64,000 nt of DNA. Source: Onthophagus taurus. Taxonomy: Eukaryota > Arthropoda > Insecta > Coleoptera > Scarabaeidae. The notes under the pieces were generated by a model, which searched no databases, was not told where the DNA came from, and was given only the letters and a program-made list of their open reading frames with translations. Made by a program: the position numbers and the translations under genes. The DNA lies in NCBI RefSeq assembly GCF_036711975.1, contig NC_091968.1, forward strand, positions 5,208,001 to 5,272,000. The letters run 5' to 3'. Shown piece by piece: positions 34,048-45,214 of the stretch (positions are counted from its first letter, which is position 1; the number at the start of each line of letters is the position of its first letter).

Positions 34048-35719
34048 GATAATATATTGTCCGTTGTTGACGTGGGAGAGAGTGCTGCTGTGGTTTTTTA
34101 GACTACTCAAAAGCATTTGACACTGTTAACCACACCATTATGAGCACACTATTTGAGCGCAGTAACAATATTGAGTAGCTATCTTAGTGATCGCACACAG
34201 AGGGTGAAAGTTGATGATGCCATGTCTGGTGAACTCGCACTGTGTAATGGTGTTCACCAAGGATCTGTGCTGGGACCTATTTTGTTTTCTATCTATACTT
34301 CACAATTTAATAAATCTATTAAATTTTGTAAAATGAGTACATATGCGGATGATACCCAACTTTACGCTTTATACGCGACAGCGGGCAGTGGTATTGCTGA
34401 GGCTGGTATTAGCGGTGACCTTGATACGATTTTTGAATAAGCAACATACCACCAGCTAAAAATAATTCCTGACAAATCTATGTGGATGAGGTTTAATGGC
34501 CAACAGCGCAACCCTACTTCGCACTTAGCCATTAAGATGAATAATACTTTAATTAAAAAGGTTTCTGAAGCTAAGTGTCTTGGTATGATTTTAGATACTA
34601 GCTTAATATTTAGAAAACAAATTCAAACATATATTCAGAGATCATATTTTTTTTGCGTCGGTTGTACCTGCATCGTTCATGTTTGTTTACCTTTGAAATT
34701 AAAAGTGCACCTCTGTGATATGTTTGTCCTTTCACAATTTAACTGCTATAGTTGCCTCAGATTCATTTAGGGGATTCGCAAATTTGATTGATTTTCTCAT
34801 AAACTTAAGGATGCTGGGTGGCTGAACATGAGCTCTCGACGGGAGTTTCATAGTTTGTCTCTCTATCATAGAATCGTTACCTCTGGAGTCCAGGAATATC
34901 TGCTTAATACAATTAAATATAAACCACAGTGCGAAGGAATTAATAGGAATTATTATTAGTTTCTATCCTCCAAAACATAGAACATCACTTTTTCAAAGGT
35001 CATTTACATATCATGTTTATAAATCGTATGGAAGCTTGCCACATGGACTACGTCAACTGAAATATCACCAATTTCGAAAAAAATTGAGGAATATGATTTT
35101 TCAGCAGTCAACGAGCCTTGTCTGATGTTTGTTTTTCTTTGTTTCTCTGTGATTTTCTTGTGACCTTCTTTTGACCTTATTCTTATTGATATAAACTCAT
35201 TCTTACGATGTTAATAGTTACGCCATCAGTTATTACACTGAGTCCTTTTTTAATTTTCATTATTATTGATTCTTTTTCCTCTTTTTCTTTCACTTAATTT
35301 ACGTTTGGGTCTTTTGGGCCCTTTCATTTAATTTAATTATGTTTAAATTTTAATTTGATATAATGTTGGTAATTAATGATTTCAAAATTTCGCTTTTGTT
35401 TTTTCTTTTTGTTTGTTATAATTCATAGATTTTTGTTTTTACATTGGATAGAAAAGGATTCTGGATCCCGCCGTTTGATCTCCATATATTATGTCATAGT
35501 GTAAATTTCTTAAATATTTGAAAATATTAGTTTAATTTATTGTAGTTTCTTCTTTGTAATGGAGTCATTTATTATTATTATTAAGATAACAACCAATGTC
35601 TATTTTTCCATTGTGGTCAACGATTTTTGAGCAAAAAACAAATTGTTTTTGTTTATATTTTATTTTAAAAAATAATTAATTCTTTATTTACTTATATATT
35701 TTTAGCTCACAAATGTGTT

Positions 35720-35795
35720 TTAAGCGGCATAATTTTTAGTTGGATAATGTTCTTTGTACTTTTCCACATGACTTTGCATCTCATTTAATTGTTTC
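35720..35795 (-). CDS. BCKDHA exon 4 (C-terminus)
   Basis: The last 76 bases of the branched-chain E1-alpha gene, encoding KQLNEMQSHVEKYKEHYPTK then NYAA and stop. The acceptor is TTTTTTTAG at 35797-35796, with phase matching exon 3. The E1-alpha C-terminus packs at the tetramer interface in known structures. Confidence 0.9.
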
Positions 35796-35850
35796 CTAAA
35801 AAAATCAACTTTTTACATTTAAATCTTAAATTATTAATTTCTTAACTTAC

Positions 35851-36117
35851 GTTAAATGTTTAGGCATAAATTTATAAACATCTTTAAACATTTCATGCCA
35901 ATTAGGTTTTGGTCTCTTTTCTGCATCAGCAAACGCCTCTAAAATATCTTTCTTAGCCTTATCTATCCATTCTTTTTCTTTATCGGCGTTCCATAATCCA
36001 TTAGCCTCCATAAACATTCGTAATTTATTAATTGGGGAATCGAATTGTCTCCAAGAATCCACCTCGTCTTTTGAACGATACGCTGAGCTATCATCTGAAG
36101 TCGAATGGTGACCTATC
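35851..36117 (-). CDS. BCKDHA exon 3 with phosphorylation loop
   Basis: 267 bp. Opens with RIGHHSTSDDSSAYRSKDEV, the conserved loop whose serines are phosphorylated by the branched-chain kinase to switch off the complex; both serine positions are kept. Then an alpha-helical segment ending WHEMFKDVYKFMPKHL. The donor is GTAAGT. The frame continues from exon 2 across a 51-bp intron. Confidence 0.95.
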
Positions 36118-36168
36118 CTTTATTTTTAAAAAAATTAAACAAATTCATTAAAAAAATTAATTATTTAC

Positions 36169-37022
36169 CTATAAGTCAATGCTTCTAAAACAACCGGTTT
36201 ATTTTCTTTTAAACAATACTGTTTCGCTTTCTTAGTAGCATTAAAAACAGCAAAAACATCGTTTCCATCAACTCGAAGTGTGTTAATACCGTAACCGGGT
36301 CCTCTGGCTGCTATTCCATCACCTCTATATTGATCTTTAGTTGGTGTTGAAATTGCGTAACCGTTATTTCGACAAAAAAAGATAACCGGACACTCTAATG
36401 TTGCGGCAAAGTTAAATGCCGCGTGAGCGTCACCTTCGGAAGCTGCACCTTCACCAAAATAACAAATTACCACACGATTTTTTCCTTTTAAAGCATAAGC
36501 AGCTCCTGCCGCTTGCGGAATTTGAGTACTTAACGGGCTTGAAATTGTTACAAAGTTAATTTTATTTGAACCATAATGAACCGGCATTTGTCGACCTTTT
36601 CCTAAATCATCTACATTTCCATAACATTGACTCATAAAATCTTTTAAAGAAAATCCTCTCCAAACTAAAACACCGGCTTCTCTGTATTGTCCAAATACTA
36701 AATCTTCCATATCCAAAGCAGCTGCACTTCCGATGTGGGTGGCTTCTTCGCCATAATTGGTCATATAAAACGAAATTCGGCCTTGTCTTTGGGATTCATA
36801 GAGGATTTTATCCATCGTTTTTAACAGGGTCATATCTTTATACATTTTTTCGATAACCTCATTGCTTAATTTTGGATCTTGAGATGATTTTATAATATTT
36901 CCTTGCCGATCCATTACTCGATAAACGGGAATTGGTGAATAACTGTGTGGCCCGGTAAAATCTAATCTTTCGGTCCATGTTGTTCGTGCCCCAGGAAATA
37001 AAGGCGATTCAGAAGAATAAAA
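36169..37022 (-). CDS. 2-oxoisovalerate dehydrogenase E1-alpha (BCKDHA) exon 2
   Basis: The main 854-bp exon of the mitochondrial E1-alpha subunit, which with E1-beta decarboxylates the 2-oxoacids of leucine, isoleucine and valine using thiamine diphosphate. It begins [16 protein letters not shown], then [14 protein letters not shown]. The fold follows: [52 protein letters not shown]. The thiamine diphosphate and Mg motif is [18 protein letters not shown] ... [10 protein letters not shown]. It ends [11 protein letters not shown]. The acceptor is TTTTGTAG at 37024-37023 and the donor GTAAAT. Phase 0 at the start fits the presequence exon at 40227-40286. All four exons sum to 418 codons plus stop, close to the family's usual length. 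Confidence 0.97.
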
Positions 37023-37419
37023 CTACAAAATAATAATAATATTTTATCTACGACTGCTTGGATATGACTGCTGCTCATTTGAGGTGATTTGAGTTACGTA
37101 ATGAAGTTAGCCCAATCAGAATAGACTTAATTTATTGAAACGAGCAGTAATACAAAAGAAACAGTGCTACTTATTTAAAGAGAAACAATACTATTTATTA
37201 TAAACATTAATTGTTATGTTATTACATTTCGAAATACTTATTCCAGATGACTCAAGGTTATCCAAACCGAACAAATTGACGTTAACGGGGTAAGGTAGGA
37301 AATGTGACGTTATTAGAGGAAAAATATAATATATAATTATAATATTTACATAGTTACGAAACTTGCACTGTCCCACATAAAATGCAACATAACATACAGT
37401 ACCGCTCAGAAGTACACTG

Positions 37420-37580
37420 TGCTAATTAATTATCATACCCGACGTCATCATTGCAACTATGCAACCAATATCACAGTGCAATACGCATCATACGTAAATC
37501 GCGTATTGCAATACCTATACTGTGATATTGGTTGCATACTTGCAATGATAACGTCGGGTACGATATTTAATTAACATACT
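37420..37580. repeat. 160-bp hairpin inserted in the Tc1 left end
   Basis: TGCTAATTAATTATCATACC followed by CGACGTCATCATTGCAA is mirrored by TTGCAATGATAACGTCGGGT. The arms continue through GCAACCAATATCACAGT and meet near CGTAAATCGCG. A near-perfect palindrome with arms of about 75 bp that separates the outer and inner parts of the Tc1 terminal repeat. Confidence 0.8.
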
Positions 37581-37619
37581 GTATATGATAATTTGGTTTT
37601 TCTCACATAACTTTTCTAA

Positions 37620-38405
37620 TACAGGACGAATGTTCACAAAATTTTCAGGAAATGCATAACGAGTGAATAGAATTATGTTCCAGAGGTCACTATATGCCAA
37701 CGCAGTTTTCGCTTGCACAGTCAATGAATTCGTCTGTGCTGAAGACGTGGAGGACATTCGGAGACTTCGTGACGAAGAAACGGAAATGCAAGGCGAACAC
37801 ACGGCTTACGACGGTGGACATTGGGAGAGAATTGTGCAGTTCTGCGTAATGCCAACCGTCTTCATCGACGGTCAAGAGGAGGCTGAAGGATACAGAACTC
37901 ATTGTTCGACATTGGGTAAAGAAACCACTCGTTTTAGCTAAGAATAGGAAGGCGCACGTGGAGGGGATGAAGGCGCTCCTCAACTGGACCCGGCAGCAGT
38001 GGGAGAAGGTCCTGTGGAGCAACGAGAGCAAGTCCCATTCTACGGGCACCGGCTTCAATCCCAAATATCTGCTTCCACGATAAAGCACGGCGATGGTTCT
38101 GTCATGGTGTGTTGGTGCTTCAGCGCTGCTACGGGTACCATGAACCAGCAGAAGTACAGGGACCCTCTGCACGATGACATGCTTCCTTGGGAACGCAAAA
38201 ACATGGGTGGGGGTTGGCTGTTCCAGCAAAACAATGATCCCAAGCACACAATCAGGGACGTCCAACTGGTACGCGCAGCGTTCAGTGGCCTGGTACAGCC
38301 AGAGCCCGGATCTCAATACCATGGAACCGCTGTGGAACATTCTGGGTCACAAGTTGACGGGCATTCGGGCCACTTCCGGCGACGAGAAGCTCCAACAGCT
38401 GTAGT
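37620..38405 (+). pseudogene. Tc1 transposase, decayed
   Basis: Plus-strand pieces in several frames: HVEGMKALLNWTRQQWEKVL followed by WSNESKS (first catalytic residue changed from Asp to Asn), GWLFQQNNDPKHT (second Asp kept), and SPDLNTMEPLWNILGHKL (final Glu kept). At least three frameshifts. The first DNA-binding helix-turn-helix half is barely recognisable. Confidence 0.82.
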
Positions 38406-38859
38406 CGAAGTCCACTATTGTTGCATTGATCGATTCCATGCCCCGAAGCTGCTGTGATCAACAGCAAAGATTACCCAACCAAGTACTAGGTTGCTCTACA
38501 TGGCTAATTGCTGTTCACGATTGTTATGTTGGTATTTCTTGAGTTATGATTTAGATTCGTTGACATCGATTTATAGTATATTTTCGTGTTTTAATAACAA
38601 TCATTTTTTAATAACTCAAAGTTGAAACGGATTCTTCTACACAAGTTTATGCCATGTGAAATACATTGCAAAACCTATGATAAAAAAATTGTCTGGTTCC
38701 ATAAAGTTTCAAAAAAGTTATGTGGAAAAATCAAATTATCATATATTTTTGAGCGGTATTGTAGCTTAATAGTATAGGCATTGGGTAATTTTGCAAAAAA
38801 AAAGTTTTGCTTGGAAAACTCAGAGGTTTAGTAGTTTCGTTTAAAGTTTCGGGCGTCTG

Positions 38860-39640
38860 CAGACGCACGGCCAAACCCAAATGTTTCTAGTTCTAGGTCT
38901 AGTGTTAGTTCTAGTTTTATACTAGTGCTATCACTAAAACTAACACAAGACCTAGAACTAGAATCATTCGGGGTTAGCCGTCTTGAGAGACGTGCGGCTA
39001 AATCCGAATGTTTCTGGTTCTCGGTCTAGTGTTAATTCTAGTTTTATACTAGTACTATCACTAGAACAAACACAAGACCTAGAACTAGAATCATTCGGGT
39101 TTAGCCGTCTTGAGAGACGTGCGGCTAAACCCGAATGTTTCTAGTTCTAGGTCTAATGTTAGTTCTAGTGACAGTGGTAGCTAGTGCTAGTTAGTATAAG
39201 ATATCACTATGTTGCATATTTTTATTTCACTAAAACTAGAACTAACACTAGACCTAGAACTAGAAACTATTGGGTTTTGCAGACGCACGGCTAAACCCGA
39301 ATGTTTCTATTTGTAGGTCGTGTGTTAGTTCTAGTTTTACACTAGCAGTGTTACTATATAAAACTAACTTAGAACTAGAATCATTTGGGTTTACCTGCAC
39401 GTCTCTAAAGACGGCTAAATCCGAATGATTCTAGTTTTAGGTATAGTGCTAGTTCTCGTTTTACACTTGCAATGTCACCAGAACTAACATTAGACTAGAA
39501 CTAGCAACATTTGAGTCTAGCGGTACGGCTTTTAAGACGGCTAAATCCGAATGATTCTAGTTCTTGGTCTAGCGATGCATAACAATTAAAGCTAGAACTA
39601 GCACAAGACCTAGAACTAGAAAAATTCAGGTTTAGCCCTG
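38860..39640. repeat. double-hairpin satellite, first locus
   Basis: Six or seven units of a ~127-bp repeat. Each unit has two self-complementary parts: TTTAGCCGTCTTGAGAGACG next to TGCGGCTAAA, and GTTCTAGGTCTAGTGTTAGT mirrored by ACTAACACTAGACCTAGAAC. The units here are more diverged than at 54268-55095. Confidence 0.9.
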
Positions 39641-39774
39641 CGTCTCAGACTCGTCTGATTACATAGGCAATTCTGCACACTCGGAGGTAATTATGTTTCT
39701 AGTCCACTTAAGTAAGTAGTAAGTCCACCTAGTAATATAAATAACTATTAATGTACATATATGATTTTAATTAC

Positions 39775-40010
39775 GAGGATTTCACTGTTAATCTAAAAGA
39801 ACAATTACAAATTTAAGTAAAGATAACAGTCTTTCCAAATATTCGTCGTTGTCTTTGCTTAAATCTGTAATTGTTCTTTTAGATTAACAGTGAAATCCTG
39901 ATGATGGGCCTACAACAGCTCGAAACGTCGATTGATCATGATGGATTAAACATAATTAATGTTAATGAGGAATGTGTTATTTCCCCACGAAATTATACCT
40001 ATAATAATAA
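39775..40010. repeat. palindrome with Penelope-like tail
   Basis: AGGATTTCACTGTTAATCTA followed by AAAGAACAATTACA is mirrored at about 39868-39900, a near-perfect hairpin with a ~50-bp loop. It is followed by GATGATGGGCCTACAACAGC and CTCGAAACGTCG, a phrase typical of Penelope-like element termini. Confidence 0.6.
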
Positions 40011-40226
40011 TATTTAAGTTATTTTCTTGGGTGAGTTTAAAGTAAAGTGGCAAAGTACATTTCTAAATCGGAGGCCGTTTTATTTTTAAACTCAAGGAAC
40101 AAAAAACGAAAAAAAAACAGAAAACCTTTAAGTCTTTAAAGACCGATTACACCTAAAACTAAGGTCCGATTGGGTTATTTATAAACTGATGTTGTACTTA
40201 TGGTGATTATAAGATTATAACTGTAC

Positions 40227-40286
40227 CTTATGGTGGTTGATTTTTCCGTTTTTAAGGATTGTTTGAAGAAATTTTCGTGTGGCCAT
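40227..40286 (-). CDS. BCKDHA exon 1 (mitochondrial presequence)
   Basis: A 60-bp minus-strand open stretch from an ATG, encoding MATRKFLQTILKNGKINHHK, directly followed by a GTACAG donor in phase 0. It has no acidic residues and is rich in Lys, Arg and hydroxylated residues, fitting a mitochondrial targeting helix. It is the only such exon I find between exon 2 and the neighbouring gene, and joining gives a full-length 418-residue protein. The assignment is inference from phase, position and composition; cDNA would settle it. Confidence 0.7.
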
Positions 40287-40345
40287 TTTTATGACACCTT
40301 TTCGGGCTTATTCCCGGTTAAACTGATAACATTCACGTTTGTTTT
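40287..40345 (-). promoter_or_regulatory. BCKDHA leader and possible initiator
   Basis: TTATCAGTTT on the minus strand near 40330-40321 matches the arthropod TCAGT initiator and would give a leader of about 40 bases. No TATA box is evident. Confidence 0.4.
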
Positions 40346-40734
40346 TAACTTTCCGTGCGTTTCTCTGACGAAACGACTTCATGGAGTTAAAGTCCTCCGG
40401 TTAAGTATACAACCCAATAAACTTACTTTCTAAATTGCTTAATCTTTTGATAAATCTTCAAGGTTGAATTTATAAAGAAATCTTTAGTTAGATAAGATTA
40501 TTGTTTTAAATGTTTTTGACTGAACTTAAGTATCTAAATATGTGTTGATGTTGTAAAAAATAAAAACAACATTTTACAAGCGTCAATGTTTATAATTGAA
40601 GAGATTTCTTATAAACTGAGAGAGTTATATCGTTTAGGAATTAATAAAACACGTGCTTATTCTACAACTATGTTTATTCAACTACTTACAACTTATCAAC
40701 ATAACTACATCTTATCGTTTATGTATTAAGTTGC

Positions 40735-40935
40735 CTAACTTGACTTCTTTTCAATGCATTCTTTTATTAACACTACATAGTTGTTGACTTCTGTTGGTTC
40801 CTTAACTGGTTCAAACATTTTGTATTCAACCAATGTTAATTGTGGCAGATGGTAGCTTCGGATGTCTTCAGACACAGCAGTAATTTGTGGCCCGAAGAGG
40901 CATTCAGCTAAAAGTATTGCGTACTAAATAATACT
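40735..40935 (-). other. unidentified short open frame
   Basis: The minus strand is open for about 60 codons: AILLAECLFGPQITAVSEDI, RSYHLPQLTLVEYKMFEPVK, then a stop after IKECIEKKSS. It reads like protein but I do not recognise it. It lies just downstream of the presumed LTR start of the Gypsy element at 41008 and upstream of BCKDHA. It could be transposon- or host-derived. Confidence 0.35.
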
Positions 40936-41499
40936 TTACTAGTTCTTTACGCCATTTATTTCTTAATAGCTACCCTTTAAAACTAAATGTTCCTAATACA
41001 TAACATCCCTTCCTTCTTAGCTATCTATTACAATGCGTACTTATATTTTTTTTGTTATTCATTTTTCTTACAAATTCAAGAGAAGTGGACTCAACAGGAA
41101 TGAATGCGAGTTCCTCTTCTTGTGGTAATCTTTCCTCATTTACATTTTTGGTACATGGTTCTTTTATTTTCGTTTCATTTATTGCACAAGGGGCATATAG
41201 TAGAATTTCTAACATTTTAAACTCTGTTGTGTTATTTTTCTTTAAATTATCGTGGTGTACGAATTTTTGCCTTTTGCCTGGCATAGACTAAATATGTTGT
41301 TTTACTCATTATTTTATAAACTTTTCCTGGTACCCATTTTTTCTCCTTATTTAAGTACAACCATATAGCCTCTCCTCCCAAAAATATCTTTTGTTCTCTT
41401 CTTTAACGTTATTAATTTGGTTCTTGGTAATTGTTTAAACATTGCTTCTGTTGGGCTTAGTCCATTTATCAACAACATTTGGCAACTATCGGGTATTCC

Positions 41500-42975
41500 C
41501 CTTACCGGCCATTTGTTATTAGCAACCTTATTGTAATCCAATACGATATATAAAATCTCTTGTTGTAGTTTCGTCTAGTTTTCTTCTCATCGCTTGTAAT
41601 TCATCACCACATTCATTTCTAAGAAAACTGTCGCTGTTATTACTTTCGATTATTAATTAAAGTATCCTCCTCTTAATGCAAAAAGCCGTTTTGAAAAATC
41701 TCTTTCAGTTCTTGAGAAAAAAATTTTTGAAATGATCGACAATTTTTTCGAATTTTGTAATTTTCGCCAATTAAGTTTTAAAAATTCGTATAAAATCAAG
41801 TTCTTGGAATATAAGTATGAAAATTTCCCAAAGTGTTAATAAAAGTGTCCTCTTTCCAATGAACCAACCCGTTTTGAAAAATAACTTTTAGTTTTTGAGA
41901 AAACAATATTTGAAGTTTTGATAAAATTTTCGATGTTGCAATTTTCATCGATAATTTTCAAAATTCGCTATAAAATTAATTGCTTGAAGGATCCTTGCGG
42001 AAATATCACCAATTATTAATTAAAGTATCCTCTTTTTAATGCAAAAAGCCTTTTTGCAAAATCACCTTCAGTTCTTGAGAAAAAATTTTTTGAAATGATT
42101 GACGATTTTTTCGAATTTTGTAATTTTCGCCGATTAAGTTTTAAAAATTCGTATAAATTCCAGTTCTTGGAATATAAGTATGAAAACTTCCCAAAGTGTT
42201 AATAAAAGTGTCCTCTTTCCAATGAACCAACCCGTTATGAAAAATAACTTTTAGTTTTTGAGAAAACAATATTTGAAGTTTTGATCAAATTTTCGATGTT
42301 GCAATTTTCGTCGATGATTTTCAAAATTCGTAATAAAATTAATTTCTTGAAGGATCCTTGCGAAAATATCACCAATTATTAATTAAAGTATCCTCTTTTT
42401 AATGCAAAAAGCCGTTTTGAAAAATCTCTTTCAGTTCTTGAGAAAAAAATTTTTGAAATGATCGACAATTTTTTCGAATTTTGTAATTTTCGCCAATTAA
42501 GTTTTAAAAATTCGTATAAAATCCAGTTCTTGGAATATAAGTATGAAAATTTCCCAAAGTGTTAATAAAAGTGTCTCTTTCCAATGAACCAACCTGTTTT
42601 GAAAAATAACTTTTAGTTTTTGTGAAAACAATATTTGAAGTTTTGATAAAATTTTCGATGTTGCAATTTTCATCAATAACATTCAAAATTCGTTATAAAA
42701 TTCATTTCTTGAAGAATCCTTCTGGAAATATCGCCAATTATTAATTAAAGTATCCTCTTTCTAGAGTTGCTTCGTTAGTTAAATCAGCATCAAAAAAGTT
42801 CATTTTGTATCTTGGATTCAAATAAGTTGACATATCTTATCAGCTTTGTTATTAATTTCATTTTTATTCAAATATCGCAATAATGTGGCAATAATAACCG
42901 AATATCCGGATGAAAGGAATGCCGAATATCCGGTATCCGGCTTTTCGTAAAATCACTATCCGTTTCATCTCTAGT
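41500..42975 (-). mobile_element. hAT relic A carrying the 362-bp satellite
   Basis: On the minus strand it starts with a terminal repeat TAGAGATGAAACGGATAGTG and CCGGATACCGGATATTCGG. It runs directly into the C-terminal coding part (CGATATTTGAATAAAAATGA, then EATLERGYF in register), the satellite (42770-41649), and resumes coding (GDELQAMRRKLDETTTRDF) to 41500. The right terminus is lost after GATAGTTGCC. The BED finger and catalytic core are missing. Confidence 0.72.
41649..42770 (-). repeat. 362-bp satellite array inside hAT relic A
   Basis: About 3.1 units with the same two-half structure as at 18812-19706 and 48424-49860. Both junctions carry the phrase AGAGGATACTTTAATTAATA. Confidence 0.9.
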
Positions 42976-43255
42976 TTTGATGATTTGAGGAGTAAGGATT
43001 GATCTCCTGTTTGGATATAACCTGGTGAACCTTTGTATACATATAATGTTAACATGTGACTATATTTGCCTACTTTAACGTTGACAATTATTTTACCTAA
43101 TAAAGACAAGGTTTCGCCTGATACATTTTTTATAGCATTTTTTGTTACACCTAGATTAGTTTGCTTAAAACGGCTTTCATAGGTTTTTTGGTCAATTACC
43201 GACACATTCGCCCCTGAATCTACTCCCATCTTCAACTTCACTCCTTCCACCGCTG

Positions 43256-45214
43256 TAACGTGGACGGGGTAAAAGGAACACCACCACTAATGTAATGTAG
43301 ACAAAAAAAGAAAGAAATACGGTAGCGTGTACTTACAGAAAAAGGGGAAAAATTATAGAAGATTTTTGAGATGCTGCCACCGGGCAAGTTACGTACTTGG
43401 CCGAACGGTTTAAGAAGTTAATGAGTAAGAGGAGGGAGGATCGTAGCCCTTATGTTGAAATTAAAATAATACGAAACAAGAATTAAAAATATTAATATAT
43501 TAAATTAAGAAAAATAGTATATCTTTTGCTTTTCAAATTGCTCTATATATTTTTCTTTACGTCATTGGATAGAGATTGTTTTTCTGAATCCACTGATGTA
43601 CAATACATCCATTTTGAATATAATTTAGTAGAGAAAAGACACCTGTATATACAGGTTGCCACACAAGAACGCCGCTAGCTGTATCTCTGTCATTTACCTT
43701 CCAATTTTCATGACCTAGCTATCAAATGAAATGGTTTGATGAATACTATGATTCATGCTACAAATAAACTTTTTCCAACGCCATCTTCAATTTCTAGCGA
43801 TTGTCAACATTTGATTTTCAAATTGCTCGGTATGTTTTTCTTCACGCTATTGGATAGTTTTTTTTTTCTGAATCCATTAATGTACAATACATCAATATTA
43901 ATTGTAATTGTAGCATAGAAAAACATTAAAATAGTTTCTGAACATTCTCTTAAAGTCACTTGTGTTATACTGTAGTGTGCCATGAGATAAATGAAAAACC
44001 AACTTATAAGTATCATTTACAACTGCTTGGGCATTGAAATAGCATTTAAAGACTGTTATCAGTTTTGCGTGTTATTTTTTTCCATGGCACACTGCAGTAT
44101 TACAGAAGTGACTAAGACAATGTTCGGAAAATGTTTTAATTGTTTTTCTCTGCTAAAATTACAATTAATGTTAATGTATTGTACATCAATGGGCTCAGAA
44201 AACAATTTCTATCCCATAACGTGAAGAAAAACATACCGAGCAATTTGAAAATCAAAAGTTGATAATCGCTTGAAATCGAAGATGGCGTTGGAAAAAGTTT
44301 ATTTGTAGCATGAATCATAGCATTCATCAATCCATTTCATTTGTTGCCTCGTTCATAAAAATCGGAAGGTAAATGACAGAGTTACAGCTTACGGCGTTCT
44401 TGTGCGACAACCTGTATATACAGGTGTCTTTTTTCTGCTAAAATTACATTCAAAGTGGATGTATTGCACATCAGTGGATTCAGAAAAACAATCTCTATCT
44501 AATGACGTGAAGACAAATATATGGAGCAATTTGAAAAACAAAAGTTAATTATCGCTTAAAATTGAAGATGGCCTTGAAAAAAATTTATTTGTAGCATGAA
44601 CCATAGTATTCATCAAACCATTTCATTTGATGTCTCGTCATGAAAATCGGAATATAAATGACAGAGTTACAGCTTGGGGCGTTTTTTGTGTGACACCCTG
44701 CATAAGAAAAAATAGAAAGGTAAAATAAACGAGAAAAGTTAAGTTAAAATATTAAAGAGAAAAGAAAACTAAGTGAACAAATTTTGGATTACGGAACGTC
44801 AATTTTGGATACAATTTGTACTAGCAATGATCATGAACCTCAAGAATAATATTAATTGATTATGCTTACTTTGTCTACGCACGACGACGCTCTTCTACCA
44901 GGATTCGGACGCTTCAGGACACAGCTCAGGACAGCTTGCTTCAAGGCACAATTTCGAAAGAAGGATTCGATTCCTCTAGCAAATTACCCAGCACAAACCA
45001 CCAGCATATTTAGAAGTTTTTCCGAATTTAGTATAGAGAATTTAAATTAAATTAAAAAAAAATTGAGCGAACTCAAGGGGAAGACTATAGCTTCTATCTA
45101 CTTTGGTAGTGCTTGGTGGTTGGTACCAGACTCCCCGAGTCGAATTCGGTGGCGCACCAACGCCTTACGCAGTAAAGCTGACTTAAGCAAATATACACCA
45201 TTATTACACCTCCA
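43256..45214. other. 2-kb insertion between gag and protease of Gypsy A
   Basis: The gag frame stops at PLWVMVE and the protease frame begins at VEGVKLKMG. TCCACC lies at both edges, a possible target duplication. Contains the foldback at 43510-44720. Near 45140-45163 there is GGTGGCGCACCA preceded by TCGAATTC, which resembles a tRNA 3' end and could be a primer-binding site of another LTR element. I could not define its ends. Confidence 0.45.
43510..44720. repeat. large foldback with nested terminal repeats
   Basis: Arms of about 350-500 bp match in inverted orientation around a centre near 44025. The outer arm has TGGATAGAGATTGTTTTTCT and GTATATACAGG. The inner arm has CTGTCATTTACCTTCC and CATGCTACAAATAAACTTTT. 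A third copy of the inner piece follows at 44580-44700 and ends GTGACACCCTGCATA. This suggests a foldback that inserted into a related foldback. Non-coding. Confidence 0.75.

Larger units (their letters stand above)
31140..35580 (+). mobile_element. Jockey-like non-LTR retrotransposon, 5'-truncated and interrupted
   Basis: Reverse transcriptase pieces occur in order. 31438-31899 has SDLRPISILPVLSKVL and LLPSEQSGFRYGYS. After a Penelope-like insertion, 34048-34440 has the catalytic FLDYSKAFDTVNH-type block (with one stop), QRVKVDD, GVHQGSVLGPILFSIYTSQF and the YADD box in MSTYADDTQLYALY. 34480-35130 is the thumb and C-terminus. The tail ends near 35580 in TTATTATTATTA, as expected for this class. 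No endonuclease domain is present upstream of 31140. It lies 3' of BCKDHA, in the opposite orientation. Confidence 0.82.
37397..38761 (+). mobile_element. Tc1-like transposon
   Basis: Ends CAGTACCGCTCAGAAGTA and, inverted, TACCGCTCAAAAATATA; TA flanks both. After allowing for a hairpin insert at 37420-37580, the inverted repeat continues through ATGATAATTTGG and CACATAACTTTT. The insertion lies in a larger repeat: the sequences on either side (GCACTGTCCCACATAAAATG, TAGCTTAATAGTA) occur next to each other at 52217-52310. Confidence 0.85.
37023..40226 (-). other. BCKDHA first intron, 3.2 kb, transposon-filled
   Basis: Holds a hairpin-satellite repeat element with a Tc1 inside it, and a Penelope-like palindrome (listed separately). 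No further exon recognised. Confidence 0.7.

Noticed and set aside
42864-43250. A complete 128-residue retropepsin-like protein
   Set aside because: The last ~35 codons come from the hAT terminal repeat and C-terminal region read through; only the first ~90 are protease.
43736-44330. Short open frames in both strands near 43.7-44.3 kb with similar proteins
   Set aside because: They are the mirrored arms of the foldback; the similarity comes from the palindrome.
45110-45165. A possible tRNA gene around TCGAATTCGGTGGCGCACCA
   Set aside because: The 3' end looks tRNA-like, but I could not fold D and anticodon arms upstream, and genomic tRNA genes in insects do not encode CCA. A primer-binding site or chance is more likely.
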